NCBI GenBank assembly: GCA_030848705.1
Contig: CM061243.1
Coordinates: 8,767,044 to 8,831,043 of the forward strand
From: Heracleum sosnowskyi
Taxonomy: Eukaryota; Streptophyta; Magnoliopsida; Apiales; Apiaceae
Direction of reading: 5' to 3'
DNA: 64,000 nt
This document shows, one piece after another, positions 25,060-36,130 of this stretch (within the stretch, counting starts at the first letter, position 1; each line of letters starts with the position of its first letter). The position numbers and the translations under genes are program-made. Under the pieces are notes generated by a model. That model was not told the DNA's origin. It did not search any database and saw only the letters and a program-made list of their open reading frames with translations.

Positions 25060-26340
25060 TGAAAATTACACTTTTATTATTTTCAAACTTGAAAGAACTT
25101 TCTTTTATTATTTTCAAAGTTGATAGATCTTTCTTTGATTTAGAAAATTACAACTTCCTTATTATTTTTGAATTTGTAGGACTTGATAAAACTTTCTTTA
25201 ATTTAGAAAATACAACTTCCTTATTATTTTCGAATTTGTAGGCTTGATAGAACTTTCTTTTATTATTTTCAAACTAGATAGAACTTTCTTTGATTTAGAA
25301 AATTACAACTTCCTTATTATTTTCGAATTTGTAGGACTTGATATAACTTTCTTTGATTTAGAACATTTCTTTGATTTAGAAAATTACAACTTCCTTATTA
25401 TTTTCGAATTTGTAGGACTTGATAGAACTTTCTTTGATTTAGAAAATTACAACTTCCTTATTATTTTCGAATTTGTAGGCTTGATAGAACTTTCTTTTAT
25501 TATTTTCAAACTTGATAGAACTTTCTTTGATTTATAAAATTACAACTTCCTTATTATTTTCGAATTTGTAGGCTTGATAGAACTTTCTTTTATTATTTTC
25601 AAACTTGATAGAACTTTCTTTGATTTAGAAAATTACAACTTCCTTATTATTTTTGAATTTGTAGGACTTGATAAAACTTTCTTTAATTTAGAAAATACAA
25701 CTTCCTTATTATTTTCGAATTTGTAGGCTTGATAGAACTTTCTTTTATTATTTTCAAACTAGATAGAACTTTCTTTGATTTAGAAAATTACAACTTCCTT
25801 ATTATTTTCGAATTTGTAGGACTTGATATAACTTTCTTTGATTTAGAACATTTCTTTGATTTAGAAAATTACAACTTCCTTATTATTTTCGAATTTGTAG
25901 GACTTGATAGAACTTTCTTTGATTTAGAAAATTACAACTTCCTTATTATTTTCGAATTTGTAGGCTTGATAAAACTTTCTTTTAGTATTTTCAAACTTGA
26001 TAGAACTTTCTTTGATTTATAAAATTACAACTTCCTTATTATTTTCAAATTCGTAGGCTTGATAGAACTTTCTTTTATTATTTTCAAACTTGATAGAACT
26101 TTCTTTGATTTAGAAAATTACAACTTTCTTATTATTTTCGAATTTGTAGGACTTGATAAAACTTTCTTTGATTTAGAAAATTACAACTTCCTTATTATTT
26201 TCGAATTTGTAGGCTCTTATGTTAATAATTGCAATTTTCTCTTTTATTATTTTCAATCTTGATAGAACTTTCTTTTATTATTTTCAAACATGATAAAACT
26301 TTCTTTTATTATTTTCAAACTCGATAGAACTTTTTTTTTT
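25060..26340. repeat. Higher-order tandem array (63-bp and shorter units, 485-bp super-unit)
   Basis: The basic unit is about 63 bp, containing CTTGATAGAACTTTCTTTGA then TTTAGAAAATTACAACTTCC and TTATTATTTTCGAATTTGTAG. It alternates with a shorter AACTTTCTTTTATTATTTTCAAA unit. A block of these is repeated almost perfectly with a period of 485 bp: the word ACTTGATAAAACTTTCTTTA starts at 25,181 and 25,666. A third, partial block follows. The open frames inside are a by-product, since 485 is not a multiple of three and each block ends in stops. Confidence 0.9.
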
Positions 26341-26525
26341 TTTTTTCAAACTTTATAGAAATTTTCTTTTATAATATTTCTTGACTTTTAAACATAATGG
26401 ATTTCCATGTTATTCACCTTACAAACACCTATAAATTAAAGGTCATTCATAACAAAAAAAATCTACACCGAAACTTTTTTACATAGCTTCAAATTTTTAC
26501 AACCATATTTACAATCAATACAACT

Positions 26526-27810
26526 ATGGCCTACACCATGTTGGATGCTTTGAACGACAACAGCTATACCTGGATGATAAGAGTACGAGTGTGTAGAATG
26601 TGGGAATCTGTCAATCCAAATACTGAAGAACTGATCAGTCTTGACATGATTTTGATCGATGAAAAGATTAATAAATCAATATACTTATAACTTATTAGTT
26701 TGTCAAATTGTATGATGTTATTAACTTTTGTAAGATATGTTGTATGGCAGGAAAATTTGATCCATGTTACGATCGCGAAGATTCTGGTCTCTCGGTTCAA
26801 AAATCTTTTAGAGGAAGGCTTCGTGTATAGCATCAAAAATCTGAAAGTTGTTTCAAGTACAGGAAAATATAGACCACTATCACATGGGTATAAATTGCTC
26901 TTCATACACATAACGTTGCCTAAGAGATTGGAAGAAGGCATCGCCAACATATCATTACATGGATTTCAGTTCATATGTACGGATATGATTGATGCACGTA
27001 TTAATGACACCAACATACTCCCAGGTTTTTGATTCAGTAATATATTAGAGTAATATATAAGTAATACTATTATATAAGTTATAATTCAAACTATCATGTT
27101 CTAATATTATTTTTTCTATGTTGATTATTGAAGTTGTCAAAGGCGGTTGGGAAAAAAAAAGATCTCAAAATTGTCACAAATTAGTAAGTTATGCATTATA
27201 TTAATTTTAATATAAATTTTAATTTTTTTTATTGTTCTTTTAATTTTATATTACTTCTTTGGTTACCCCATTTATTTGTTATACTTATTTAATTTGTTCT
27301 AATTTTTTTATTAAACATCTCAATCACAAGTACCATAACTTTGTGGGAAACGTTGGCCAAGATGGTTGATACAAATTTATACAAGGAGGATGGTTGACCC
27401 TATATAATAATTGTCACATCTACCCAGATTAAAATTTTTAAAAGTAATTATCTTTATTAATGTTTTTTATAATATATAGTTTTAGAAATTGCACATATAT
27501 AAATCTATCTTATCTCGATTGAACGAATATCATTAGATATTATACAAATATTTATTTTATTGATATTATTGATTTAATTCTTATATTAGTTTTTCAACCA
27601 TTTATTTACTCTTATATGCAGATACAATTAGTTTTTCTATCACAAAAAATAGTAATATTTATACAAATCTGGATACACCGTATGTGTCATCCCTGAGAGA
27701 GAGATTTGTTCACCTCTCTACTAAATTGCAAATTAGTGGAGATTCTCTCCCCATAATGTCGCATGAGGAAAAAATGTTTATTAATAGGATGAAAATAACT
27801 AATAAAATAA
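26526..27810 (+). pseudogene. RPA70-like (DUF223/OB-fold) pseudogene in Helitron D
   Basis: Exon 1 (26,526-26,666) gives MAYTMLDALNDNSYTWMIRV and RVCRMWESVNP...SLDMILIDEK. Exon 2 (26,751-27,024) gives ENLIHVTIAKILVSRFKNLL...GYKLLFIHITLP. This is the first OB domain (DUF223) of plant RPA1-like proteins, which bind single-stranded DNA. Later OB-B pieces are visible near 27,335 (ITLWETLAKMVD) and 27,650-27,800 (NIYTNLDTPYVSSLRERF, SHEEKMFINRMK). An in-frame stop at about 27,395, no usable donor after exon 1 and loss of the C-terminal domains make it dead. It resembles the RPA genes of the large Helitron at 33.7-62.2 kb. Confidence 0.75.
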
Positions 27811-27959
27811 TATAAAAATAGTAATTAGCTGATTGCCTTTTATCTTTAAAACACTTTTTTTATAACAAAATCTATTCATTTTTTCAAAAATATCACGGAC
27901 AATTACCTTTAATTTAAAACACATTACCATTAATAATATAATATTAAAATACTAACTAG

Positions 27960-28115
27960 CTTATTACATTTTATCATTAAAACACTTTTTTTTAACAAAA
28001 TCTACTCTTTTTCCAAAAATATCACGGGATGCTTTAATTTAAAGGTAATTGCCCGTGATATTTTTTGAAGAGTAGTAGAATTTGTTAGAAAAAAGTGTTT
28101 TAATTATAGAATATA
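27960..28115. repeat. Imperfect palindrome
   Basis: Left arm words AAACACTTTTTTTTAACAAAAT, AAAAATATCACGGG are mirrored by CCCGTGATATTTTTT and TTTGTTAGAAAAAAGTGTTTT, centred near 28,040. It is probably a remnant foldback element within the 3' part of Helitron D. Confidence 0.65.
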
Positions 28116-28257
28116 TTTTATTTGATAATTTAAATAATTTTATAGATATTTATTTCACAATTTTTATTCTAATATTATTTTTCTTAACAAATATATTATA
28201 ATGCAGCTGCGAAGCGCGGTTTAGTAACCTAGTAACTAGATAATTTAATAACTTATT

Positions 28258-29148
28258 GTCTTAAGTTGCTTCTTTGCTGTGAAATTGTCATCAACAGGCA
28301 CGTGCTGGCATTCAGGAATTGCACTTCCTTCCTTTCAATCCAACTGACAAGCGTACCGCTTTAACTTATCTTGATAGGGAAGGTAAAATGCATCGGGTCA
28401 GCAAAGGTGCTCCGGAGCAGGTACCAAGGCATTTTTACAGATGATACTATTCATTTTGCTATGATACAATACAATCAGACATTTGTCTTTTTCCATGCAG
28501 GAAGTTCCAGAGGGGAGAAAAGAAAGTGCTGGAGGACCTTGGCAGTTTATAGGTCTCCTGCCTCTCTTTGATCCACCCAGGCATGACAGTGCGGAGACAA
28601 TAAGGAGGGCTTTGAACCTTGGTGTAAATGTGAAAATGATCACAGGTGCATTATCTCTTTACTTCTTATTGTCAGTTTATACCAGTTATAAGCGGTTAAT
28701 CTGGAGGGATACTATTAAAATATTTTCCGCTTGAGATATCTGACCAACAAAATCCTGATACTACTATATATTTGATGTCAATCCATAAGTATTAGCCGAC
28801 ATGAGCCTTTTCCTATGGCTACTGCAGCAATGCTAAATTAACACAGCCTGTTTTACTTGTAAATTTAAATATATATCTAGATGTTATATTAAGCTTAGGG
28901 AGTCTCTTGGAGATGCTCTAAAATGATGAAAGGCAATATATATTTCTGGTACTGTTACAAAAACTTTAAATGGTATACATCCCCATGTATAATTACTGGC
29001 TCAAATTAGTGATGGGAGGGTGCCACTCATGGTCAGTCTAAAATCTTTACAAGATGCTAAAGTCTAGGCTGTGATGCCCTAATTATCTTATATGGGTCAC
29101 TTTGCCTTTTAACATTACTTCACAATTCACATATATACCCACGCTTCT
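28258..29148 (+). pseudogene. Deleted duplicate of the H+-ATPase gene (exons 10 and 12 plus introns)
   Basis: This DNA-level copy retains introns. 28,258-28,436 matches 16,071-16,243 (exon 10). The next 220 bases of the parent, including all of exon 11, are missing. 28,437-29,061 then matches 16,467-17,098 (exon 12 and most of intron 12). A second jump removes exons 13-17. The last piece, 29,071-29,148, matches the intron 17 region at 18,833-18,910. Similarity is very high with few substitutions, for example GGAGGGATACTATT for GGAGAGATACTGTT. It cannot encode a pump. Confidence 0.93.
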
Positions 29149-29157
29149 GTTGGAAAC

Positions 29158-29386
29158 GTTAACGGGCTTTACTTTAATTTCTTCAAACTCAAACTCACTG
29201 TGTATACGTGTGTGTACGTGTATTCTGTATTAGCACTTCAGTAGTGATGCAACAAAATAACAACAGTACTCTTTATATATATCAAAAGCTACAACTTTTA
29301 TAAGTGATACAAACTCAAGGATACAGCCTTTCTTTTTCCCTCTCTGAGCTTCGGCTCTTTTCTGTTTCTCAGTATTCACTACGCCA
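29158..29386 (+). other. Possible truncated LTR end
   Basis: The segment starts TGTTGGAAACGTTAACGGGC, has a TATATATATC box-like word near 29,275, and is cut by the CACTA terminus at 29,387. This would fit the left part of a Copia-type LTR, but no internal domain or partner LTR is in the window. Weak call. Confidence 0.25.
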
Positions 29387-30436
29387 TAAGTGGGCTATTG
29401 TAACTCTCTCCTAATGTTACAATAGACCCTAAATCCGTTACAATAGATCTATCGTAACTGTAAGGGGCGTTACATTTACGGGCGTTACAATAGCTATATA
29501 TTGTAACGCTTTTGTCCAGCTACTGTAACATTCGTAAAGCATTACAATAGCCACCTAATGTAACACTGTCATCATCTAATGTAACGGGTTTTTAGTGTTA
29601 CATTTGAATTCAATAGAAAGGATAGATGTGGGCCCCACACACATTTTAAAATTGGGACCCACATGTGGGACCCACTTTTTGTGTTGTGGGCCCCACCTCA
29701 CATATCGTAACACTACACCATATATATTTTAACACTAAGTAAAGAGAATAAGGTAACACTGTATTTGGATAATGTAACATTGTATTTGGATAATGTAACA
29801 CCATATTAATATGCATATGTAACACTACAATAGGCAAATTTAAAAGTAAAATACAAAATTTTCAAAATGACTGCTTTGTATATGGAGCATTCCCATTGGT
29901 AACACCAAAGTTCAAACAAACATTCCAAGCATTACAATTCTCCATACTACTTCAACCCCTCCAAACTACTTCAACCACCATCCAACTAACCAAGTACTAG
30001 AAAATCCATTACATACATCAAGTACTAGACAATCCATTACATCAACAAAGTACTAGACAATCAAACTACGATAGCAAAAAAGTTCTTAGATTAATAGTGA
30101 AGTAGGAGAATTACTTAAATACCATAAAGACCGTGTCATTTTTAAAAAGTATCACCGCCTTGATTAGCAGGAGTGATAGGAGTGCCACTATTGTCATGTT
30201 CACTAGAAAAGGTAGCACAAAAGTCTGCAACATCAACTTTGTTGGCTTATACTTTTTCTTCAAGTTCAGCAATTTTGTTGACACGTTTTTTCTTGTTCTA
30301 CTATCAAACTCTTTTCCTTCTTTCCTGAAATCCATATTAAAAAAAATTAATTAATTATAGTTGTTAACATGAAGTGAAGTCAGGGAGCCAAGCTTCTCAC
30401 TCTGTTCATATCGATTGAAAGCTTTTCCTTTTCTTC
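29387..30436 (+). mobile_element. CACTA (En/Spm) element, left end only
   Basis: It begins CACTACGCCATAAGTGGGC and is followed by many subterminal copies of TGTAACG / GTTACAAT in both orientations over about 450 bases, typical of transposase-binding arrays. Further right is a short direct repeat (AGTACTAGACAATCCATTAC, three copies, 29,995-30,062). A decayed coiled-coil-like - strand stretch (KKRVNKIAELEEKV, about 30,260) may be the C-terminus of the transposase. No matching right end was found before the second CACTA element at 30,440. Confidence 0.65.
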
Positions 30437-30439
30437 ATA

Positions 30440-32754
30440 CACTACAAGAAAAACCGCTAAATTCGACAAGAAAAATTCTGTCGAATTTAACTAAATTCGA
30501 CGGAATTTTGTCGAATTTAACTAAATTCGACAGAAAATGTGTTTGTCGAAAATGCTCGCGTCGAATTTAGCATATTCTGTCGAATTTATGTAAATTCGAC
30601 AGACTAAATTCTGTCGAATTTAGCCGAATATTTCAAAATTTTGAAATTTTCAAATTCCGCTAAAAAATTTAAATTTTCAAATTTTGGCGCCCTTAGTGCA
30701 TTAAATTCGACAAAATATGGTCGAAATTAGTATGCTAAATGCGACGGAACACAGTCCAAATTACATATTAAATTCGACAAAATTCGGTCGAATTTAATGA
30801 ACACCAGTTTTTAAAAAATAAGCAGCAGAATCTGCTGCTCAATAATTTATCCAGTTTTTTGCGATTTTTTGCGATTTTTCACTAGTGTTTGTATATCAAG
30901 AAGGTAATTACATTAAACAATAATGGATACAATAGTCATTTTTTGTACTAATCCGAAAATAATATAAATCAATAATGTTGAACTAAAAATACAACAATTT
31001 CTACTTCTTTTGAAACACATTAAAACTCAAACACTATAAAAATTACTCTACCCAAATAATATCCAAATGTAAAGAAAATATAAAAAAAAACTTAACTTGG
31101 TGTGTGTATAATTATAATGACTTGTGTTGTTTCACTTTTAAGAAGCATACTACAAACAACTCGCCGGAATTGAATGGGGGTGAACTTGCCGGAATTGAAT
31201 GGGGTGAACTCGTCGGATGCTAGAAATGTAATTAATGGATGTGCTAATATGAATTATGTATATATATAGTGCTTAAAATATATGAAACATGTGTTAGTGT
31301 TTATGTATATAAATTGATAAGTATGTTTGTTAGAGAAGAAAAATGGAGTAGGAGTAATTGAATGTTTATGAGAAAATATGAATGAATGAAATATATAAAA
31401 GAGAAAGAGATGAGTGTAATTAAATTAATGGTTAGGATGAAATATTTTAGGGAAGAAATGGATGGTTTAGATTCAATGTAAAAGAGCAATCCATGTGCTT
31501 GTTTTTCAACCACTACCAGCGTGACACGTGGCAAGAGAAAATTAACTTATTCTGAATTTTACTAAATTCAACCAAATATGGTCGAAAATAAAACACGGGT
31601 AAATTCGACAGAAATCGGTTGAATTTAGGAGCTGGTACTAAATTCGACCGTTTTTTGTCAAATTTAAGAGCTGGTACTAAATTCGACACAACACTGTCGA
31701 ATATAGTTTTGAATAGTGTGAAAAATTTTGGGCGGGAAATATCCCACCTTTTACTAAATTCGACCGATATCAGTAGAACTAAAGCTTAAATTCGACCACA
31801 AGCCCCAGTTGGTCGAATTTAGTGTAAGTGACATAGATATATTTGTTAAAATGTTTAAGATATAAATATTTAAATTAACTAATTTTTTGCACACACTATA
31901 TTCTTTTGATAATCTTCACATCCGTACGGTTGGATTACTCAAAACAATTTTTAAATAAACTTAAAACTCTAACCCTAGTCTAACCCCTAAATCTAAACCC
32001 TAAACCACCCATATTCTACTCAACTATGTCGTTTATGTACAGAATTATAAAAAAAAAACTTTTTTTTTCTACCCATTATTATTTATTCAAATTTTTTTAG
32101 TGAATGTAATATATCATCCAAATACTTTCATATTTTTTTTGTATTTTTTAAAACCAATTAGATATTTAATTTAATTTTTCTAAAAGTATCAAAAAATGAA
32201 AGTTCAACATTATCTAATCATATAAAAAAGTTATGTAAAATTTTTGTACAACTAAATTCTTACATGTAATAAATTTTATCCTTATATTTTTATTTATTTT
32301 TCATGATGTGTACAACTATATTTATTTTCCATCTCTTTTTTAGGGGATTTTCATTTGGACTACATAAAATTTTGGATCGTGGCTAAATTCGACCGTTTTT
32401 GGTCGAATTTAGGAGCTGGAACTAAATTCGACAGAACGCTGTCGACTATAGTTTTGAATAATGTGAAAAATTTTGTGCGGGAAATATCCCACATTTTACT
32501 AAATTCAAAAATATAAGCGGCAAAATTCTTACCTTTTACTAAATTCGACACAATAAAAAAATCTGTCGAATTTTCGACAACATAAAAAAAATCTGTCGAA
32601 TTTATTACTAAATTCGACAGATCGATTTCGACAGAATACATTTTCGACCGAAAACTGTCGAATTTAGCCGCAGTGTATAATTTCGACTGAATTCTGTCGA
32701 ATTTGGTTTCTGTCGAATTTGGTTTGTCGAAATTAGCCTTACTTTCTTGTAGTG
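30440..32754. mobile_element. Non-autonomous CACTA element with AAATTCGAC arrays
   Basis: The left end CACTACAAGAAAAACC and right end TTACTTTCTTGTAGTG are inverted repeats. They are flanked by the 3-bp duplication ATA (30,437-30,439 and 32,755-32,757), as expected for CACTA. Both subterminal regions are packed with AAATTCGAC and its complement GTCGAATTT. Length is 2,315 bp. The interior has no transposase and only short frames. It lies just downstream of the truncated sugar-transporter exons. Confidence 0.88.
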
Positions 32755-32909
32755 ATATATGGAAGAGGTATCCGGAATGCATATATAAAATTTCAATAGA
32801 AACATGGCAAAAAAAATATATTAATATAATGCCATATAAGAATAGTTGCTTAGTAATACAATCATTCATTTGATTGTGGACAACATAACAACTAACAAGA
32901 TTATAAGGA

Positions 32910-33539
32910 TATCGAGAAAGATCCAATGTAAACCTGGGACCATCAAAGTACAAAGGTTAAGATCAAAAGATATTCTGACAATTTTAATTTAAGTTGTCAA
33001 TAAAAAAATTAGTTAGATCAATCCTACAAAATTACCAGTATGCCAGTTACAGCAAGTGCACGTGCTGCCTTGACTGCTATTTCATAATTCTGGTTCACAA
33101 TAGACACTTCAAACGTTGATTCAAAAGCAAAGGTCAAAAAACGATGGATTTATAGATATCTACTATGATTCATACCTTTAGGTAGAATGACAACCCTGTT
33201 ATCAGACAACCTAATACCAAGCCTGATGCCAAAGCCTATAAGAATATCATATATAACCAAATATCAAAAAAAACTTTTAGCAGACATATACGAAGGTGAT
33301 GCTAAAATTTTAAAATACTAGGATATACCAGTAATAGGGGTTTTCTTCCTGCTCTGTCTATAATGAATGCGCCTAGTCCAGTAATAACAACCTGACATAG
33401 CATTATTAGAACAAATATAAGCTCAATGGAACCAGTTATCTCGTGACGTAGAATAGAATCAAGTGTGTTCTGAAGGGGTTGGCCTTTGATACTTGAATAC
33501 ATGCATAAATTATTATGGTACCAATATCTGAAGGAAATC
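32910..33539 (-). pseudogene. ERD6-like sugar transporter, 3' exons (truncated)
   Basis: Five exons of a major-facilitator monosaccharide transporter read on the - strand: 33,493-33,539 (FPSDIGTI..YACIQ), 33,329-33,391 (VVITGLGAFIIDRAGRKPLL), 33,176-33,235 (ALASGLVLGCLITGLSFYLK), 33,036-33,089 (NYEIAVKAARALAVTGIL) and 32,910-32,933 (VYIGSFSI). Most junctions have GT-AG sites in phase. DRAGRKPLL is the conserved loop motif of the family. The last exon stops after GSFSI, where the family continues, and no later exon is seen, so the gene is broken at its 3' side near the CACTA insertion. The preceding exon lies at 62,246-62,331 beyond the giant Helitron. Confidence 0.85.
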
Positions 33540-33687
33540 CTGCAATTGTAAAATTCCAGTGAAATCAATCAGTGACAACCAGAATATTTAAACTTCGATT
33601 TTATATCAGCTTCTAAGATATGGTGAATACAAGTTTAAAAAGGCAAAAATATTAATATGAGATGAAAAGTACGAAATATATATGTGA

Positions 33688-33714
33688 CTAGTATGGGTGC
33701 CCGCGGTGCCGGGC
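33688..33714 (-). other. Helitron E 3' terminus: hairpin and CTAG
   Basis: On the + strand this is CTAG (33,688-33,691), TATGGGT, then the hairpin GCCCG-CGGTGC-CGGGC (33,699-33,714). This hairpin is the presumed rolling-circle termination signal. Confidence 0.85.
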
Positions 33715-34754
33715 GCTGTAATTTGGTAGTTATTTAAAAGGTTACATAATTGGGAAACTTGCCTTTGAAGCCAACATAACAGTTCTGCATAGTATGTCTT
33801 CTCCCGGAAAGTATATTTGAGAGGATTTTATACTTGTAAAAAGCAGTAGAGACAAATATTTTACCTTTTGTTGGCTGTTTGTCTTCAAATGTAGTTTTGG
33901 GTTTCTGACTTTTGTGTGATTGAAGATTTTGGCCTTTCTGTCATTTATTAATTATGGATGTTGAACTGTAATTTTTAGGAATCTTTCTTTACAAACCTAA
34001 CTAAAACTCCATACATCTTTATGGATTATATCGTAAGCCCAAAAGCTTTGAGGGTTTCTTTTCTAGTTATGTGTGGGTTGCATATTTTTTTTTTTTCATT
34101 AAACGATCATTTATTTGTATTTTACGACAGCGACATAAAAATTAATCAAAGTTGAAATTATATTATTAAAAAAAAATGGAAATAAATTAATTGTCAAATG
34201 GTATCGTTGTATTTTAATAAATGAATATGGGTTTTTGTAATAAAAAATTCTTTGATGAGGAGTTTCCTTCAATTTACATATTTAAAGTTGCATTTTGTTT
34301 AAAAAACTCTGTTCAAATCTGTAAAATATGTATGTTACATTGCCAAGTTTGAGACCAAAAAAGGTAATGATAACATTACAGATATTTTCGAAGGGATGTA
34401 TTAGTTCACGCATGCCGATGATGTTCTAGAAAATGCACTTAGCTAACTACTCTAATTAAAGCATTTAGTACCCTGCACTCTCATTTTCCGTTAATGCATT
34501 TATTTGGTGTATGAAACTATTAAGTAAGCATGTTTGAACAGTAATAATTAAATATATGAATCAAGTTCATAAGATAGAGATGCAAGTGTACAACATAATT
34601 ATGTTGACACCCAAGAATCTATAGATTAACAAAGGGCTTCATTGACACCCAGATATTAGGGATTAACATCCATTGTTCCGCATAAAACTTATAAATATAA
34701 ATTACATACCCAAACGTTAATGGGTAGGCCAAAAGAACTACATGCATAGCCGAC

Positions 34755-35169
34755 TTAAACCGGTCGGTTAATCTGCTTCCTCAATTGATCGACTTGAGTA
34801 TTGAGGCGCATAATCTCCTCCATCATCATTGGTACCTGTGCCTTGAAGTTTGCACAATATTCTTCATGGTTCTTACATAGCTCTGTCACTTGCATGGTCA
34901 TTGTTGCAAGGTTAACATTCAAGTTAGTCAGCGACTTCTCTATTTTCTCATCATGATTGCGTTTGTACTCGGCCAGATCGGGTTTGTACTCATCAATCTG
35001 TTTCATCAGTTCGTCATCTGAGTCGATCAAGTGATCAGCAGATGCACTATGTAGATCAGTTACATGCAAAAACAAAGCAATTGTGAGATAGCGGAGAGGC
35101 CTGAATACAAATCAGATATGAGGAAACGAATAGAAAATTTACGTACCCAGTGATATTGGGAGCTGCCAT
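34755..35169 (-). CDS. Small two-exon coiled-coil protein carried by Helitron E (unknown)
   Basis: Exon 1 (35,147-35,169) encodes MAAPNIT and exon 2 (34,755-35,046) the rest; the GT-AG junction is in phase and restores GASADHL. The product is 104 residues. Residues about 20-100 form a long charged helix with heptad-like hydrophobics (LTNLNVNLATMTMQVTELCK, then MMMEEIMRLNTQVDQLRKQI), so it is probably a coiled-coil oligomer. There is no membrane segment or known motif. It is the gene nearest the Helitron 3' end, on the same strand as Rep and RPA. It may be transposon-encoded or captured. I do not recognise the family. Confidence 0.6.
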
Positions 35170-36095
35170 TGAGATGTAGTAGCTTTTATGTTCGTGGTTT
35201 CCGCTTCTTCGAAAACACCGTTAATCAGAGCGACTGGCCCCTTCAATCTATGTACCTACTTATATAGGGGCATAGAGAAGAAGGGGAAATGGTAAGTCGG
35301 GGTTCTTAATGATAATAACGTCTGTATTTAACATGGTTCAATGTTTGTGTAATTTGTTTTTGTTGAAAAGTGGTATTTGTTGTTTCAAATCCCACCGCCC
35401 TTGATTTTGTTATTTAATTTATAAATTTAAAATATCACTATTTTTCTAAGTTTAAAAAAAAAATTATAATATTTATAGTAATCTATCTACAACTTATTAT
35501 TAAAGCCCGAAAATAAAAGTTTGTTCCTTACAATAGTTTTTTTGGGGTCCCTTTTTAGATTAATTTTGTGATATGAGTTAATTAGACCTAATTAATTATA
35601 TCACTTATCTGCTTTCACTAAGTTATTTTTAGATAGACAATTTAACATGGTTTGAGCTTATTAGATACTCAAAAAGTCCATAAATTTTTAATGAAAAATT
35701 AAATATCGAAAAATGATTAAAAAAACAGTTTGTGAAAGCCAATTTAGTTAAATATATGTTCAATGCACTTTGACATACGTTCCAGTAAGTTAAAATTGTA
35801 AAATTTGTTTGAAACGCGATTAGTCCTAAACACGAACCCTTAAAAGACGCATATGTTTGGGTCATCTATGTAATAACCTTTTTTGACTATAGATAGATTA
35901 TATATCAATTTGTAGTGAAGCCAACAGTTGGAAAACAGGGCATAAAACACATATATAGGGTCTTTTCCAGTTTGAGATTTGCATTAAAAGTTTGCATGTA
36001 AGCATTACATTTGACATCCATTGTCCGCAAAGTCAAAAACAACATTTAAAAAGTTGGAAAATTTGTCCTTCATTGTCCTCAGACACTGCGATGAC
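35170..36095. other. Noncoding spacer inside Helitron E
   Basis: An AT-rich stretch between the coiled-coil gene and the RPA gene 2 stop. Near 35,486 a sequence like a Helitron 5' end (TCTACAACTTATTATTAAAG) may mark a small nested remnant, but no 3' end is seen. The 78-codon - strand frame at 35,629-35,865 is not supported. Confidence 0.4.
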
Positions 36096-36130
36096 TTATT
36101 GGTAGGTGGTGTTCCTTAATTTTGGTCCGG

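Larger units (their letters stand above)
24911..28232 (+). mobile_element. Helitron D with tandem array and dead RPA-like gene
   Basis: It starts directly after the CTAG of Helitron C with TATACTTATATAAAGGAG and GGTGGCGCC, the same 5' family as element C. The 3' end has hairpin CTGCG-AAG-CGCGG (28,207-28,219) and CTAG (28,229-28,232), then T. It contains the 25-26.3 kb tandem array and a decayed RPA70-like gene. The first TC is missing because the neighbouring element abuts it. No Rep/helicase is present, so it is non-autonomous. Confidence 0.65.

Noticed and set aside
25244..26022. Repeated 97-codon open frames (MIELSFIIFKLDRTFFDLEN...)
   Set aside because: They are translations of the tandem array; the 485-bp period is not a multiple of three and each copy ends in a stop, so there is no sign of selection for protein.
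28398..28643. Open frames in the H+-ATPase duplicate as a functional short ATPase
   Set aside because: Missing exon 11 and exons 13-17 and everything upstream; no catalytic DKTGT segment.
36096..36130. Longer C-terminus for RPA gene 2 by reading through to 36,096
   Set aside because: A strong GTAAGA donor and a TTTTGCACAG acceptor within the frame make a spliced short last exon more likely, but this is not settled.
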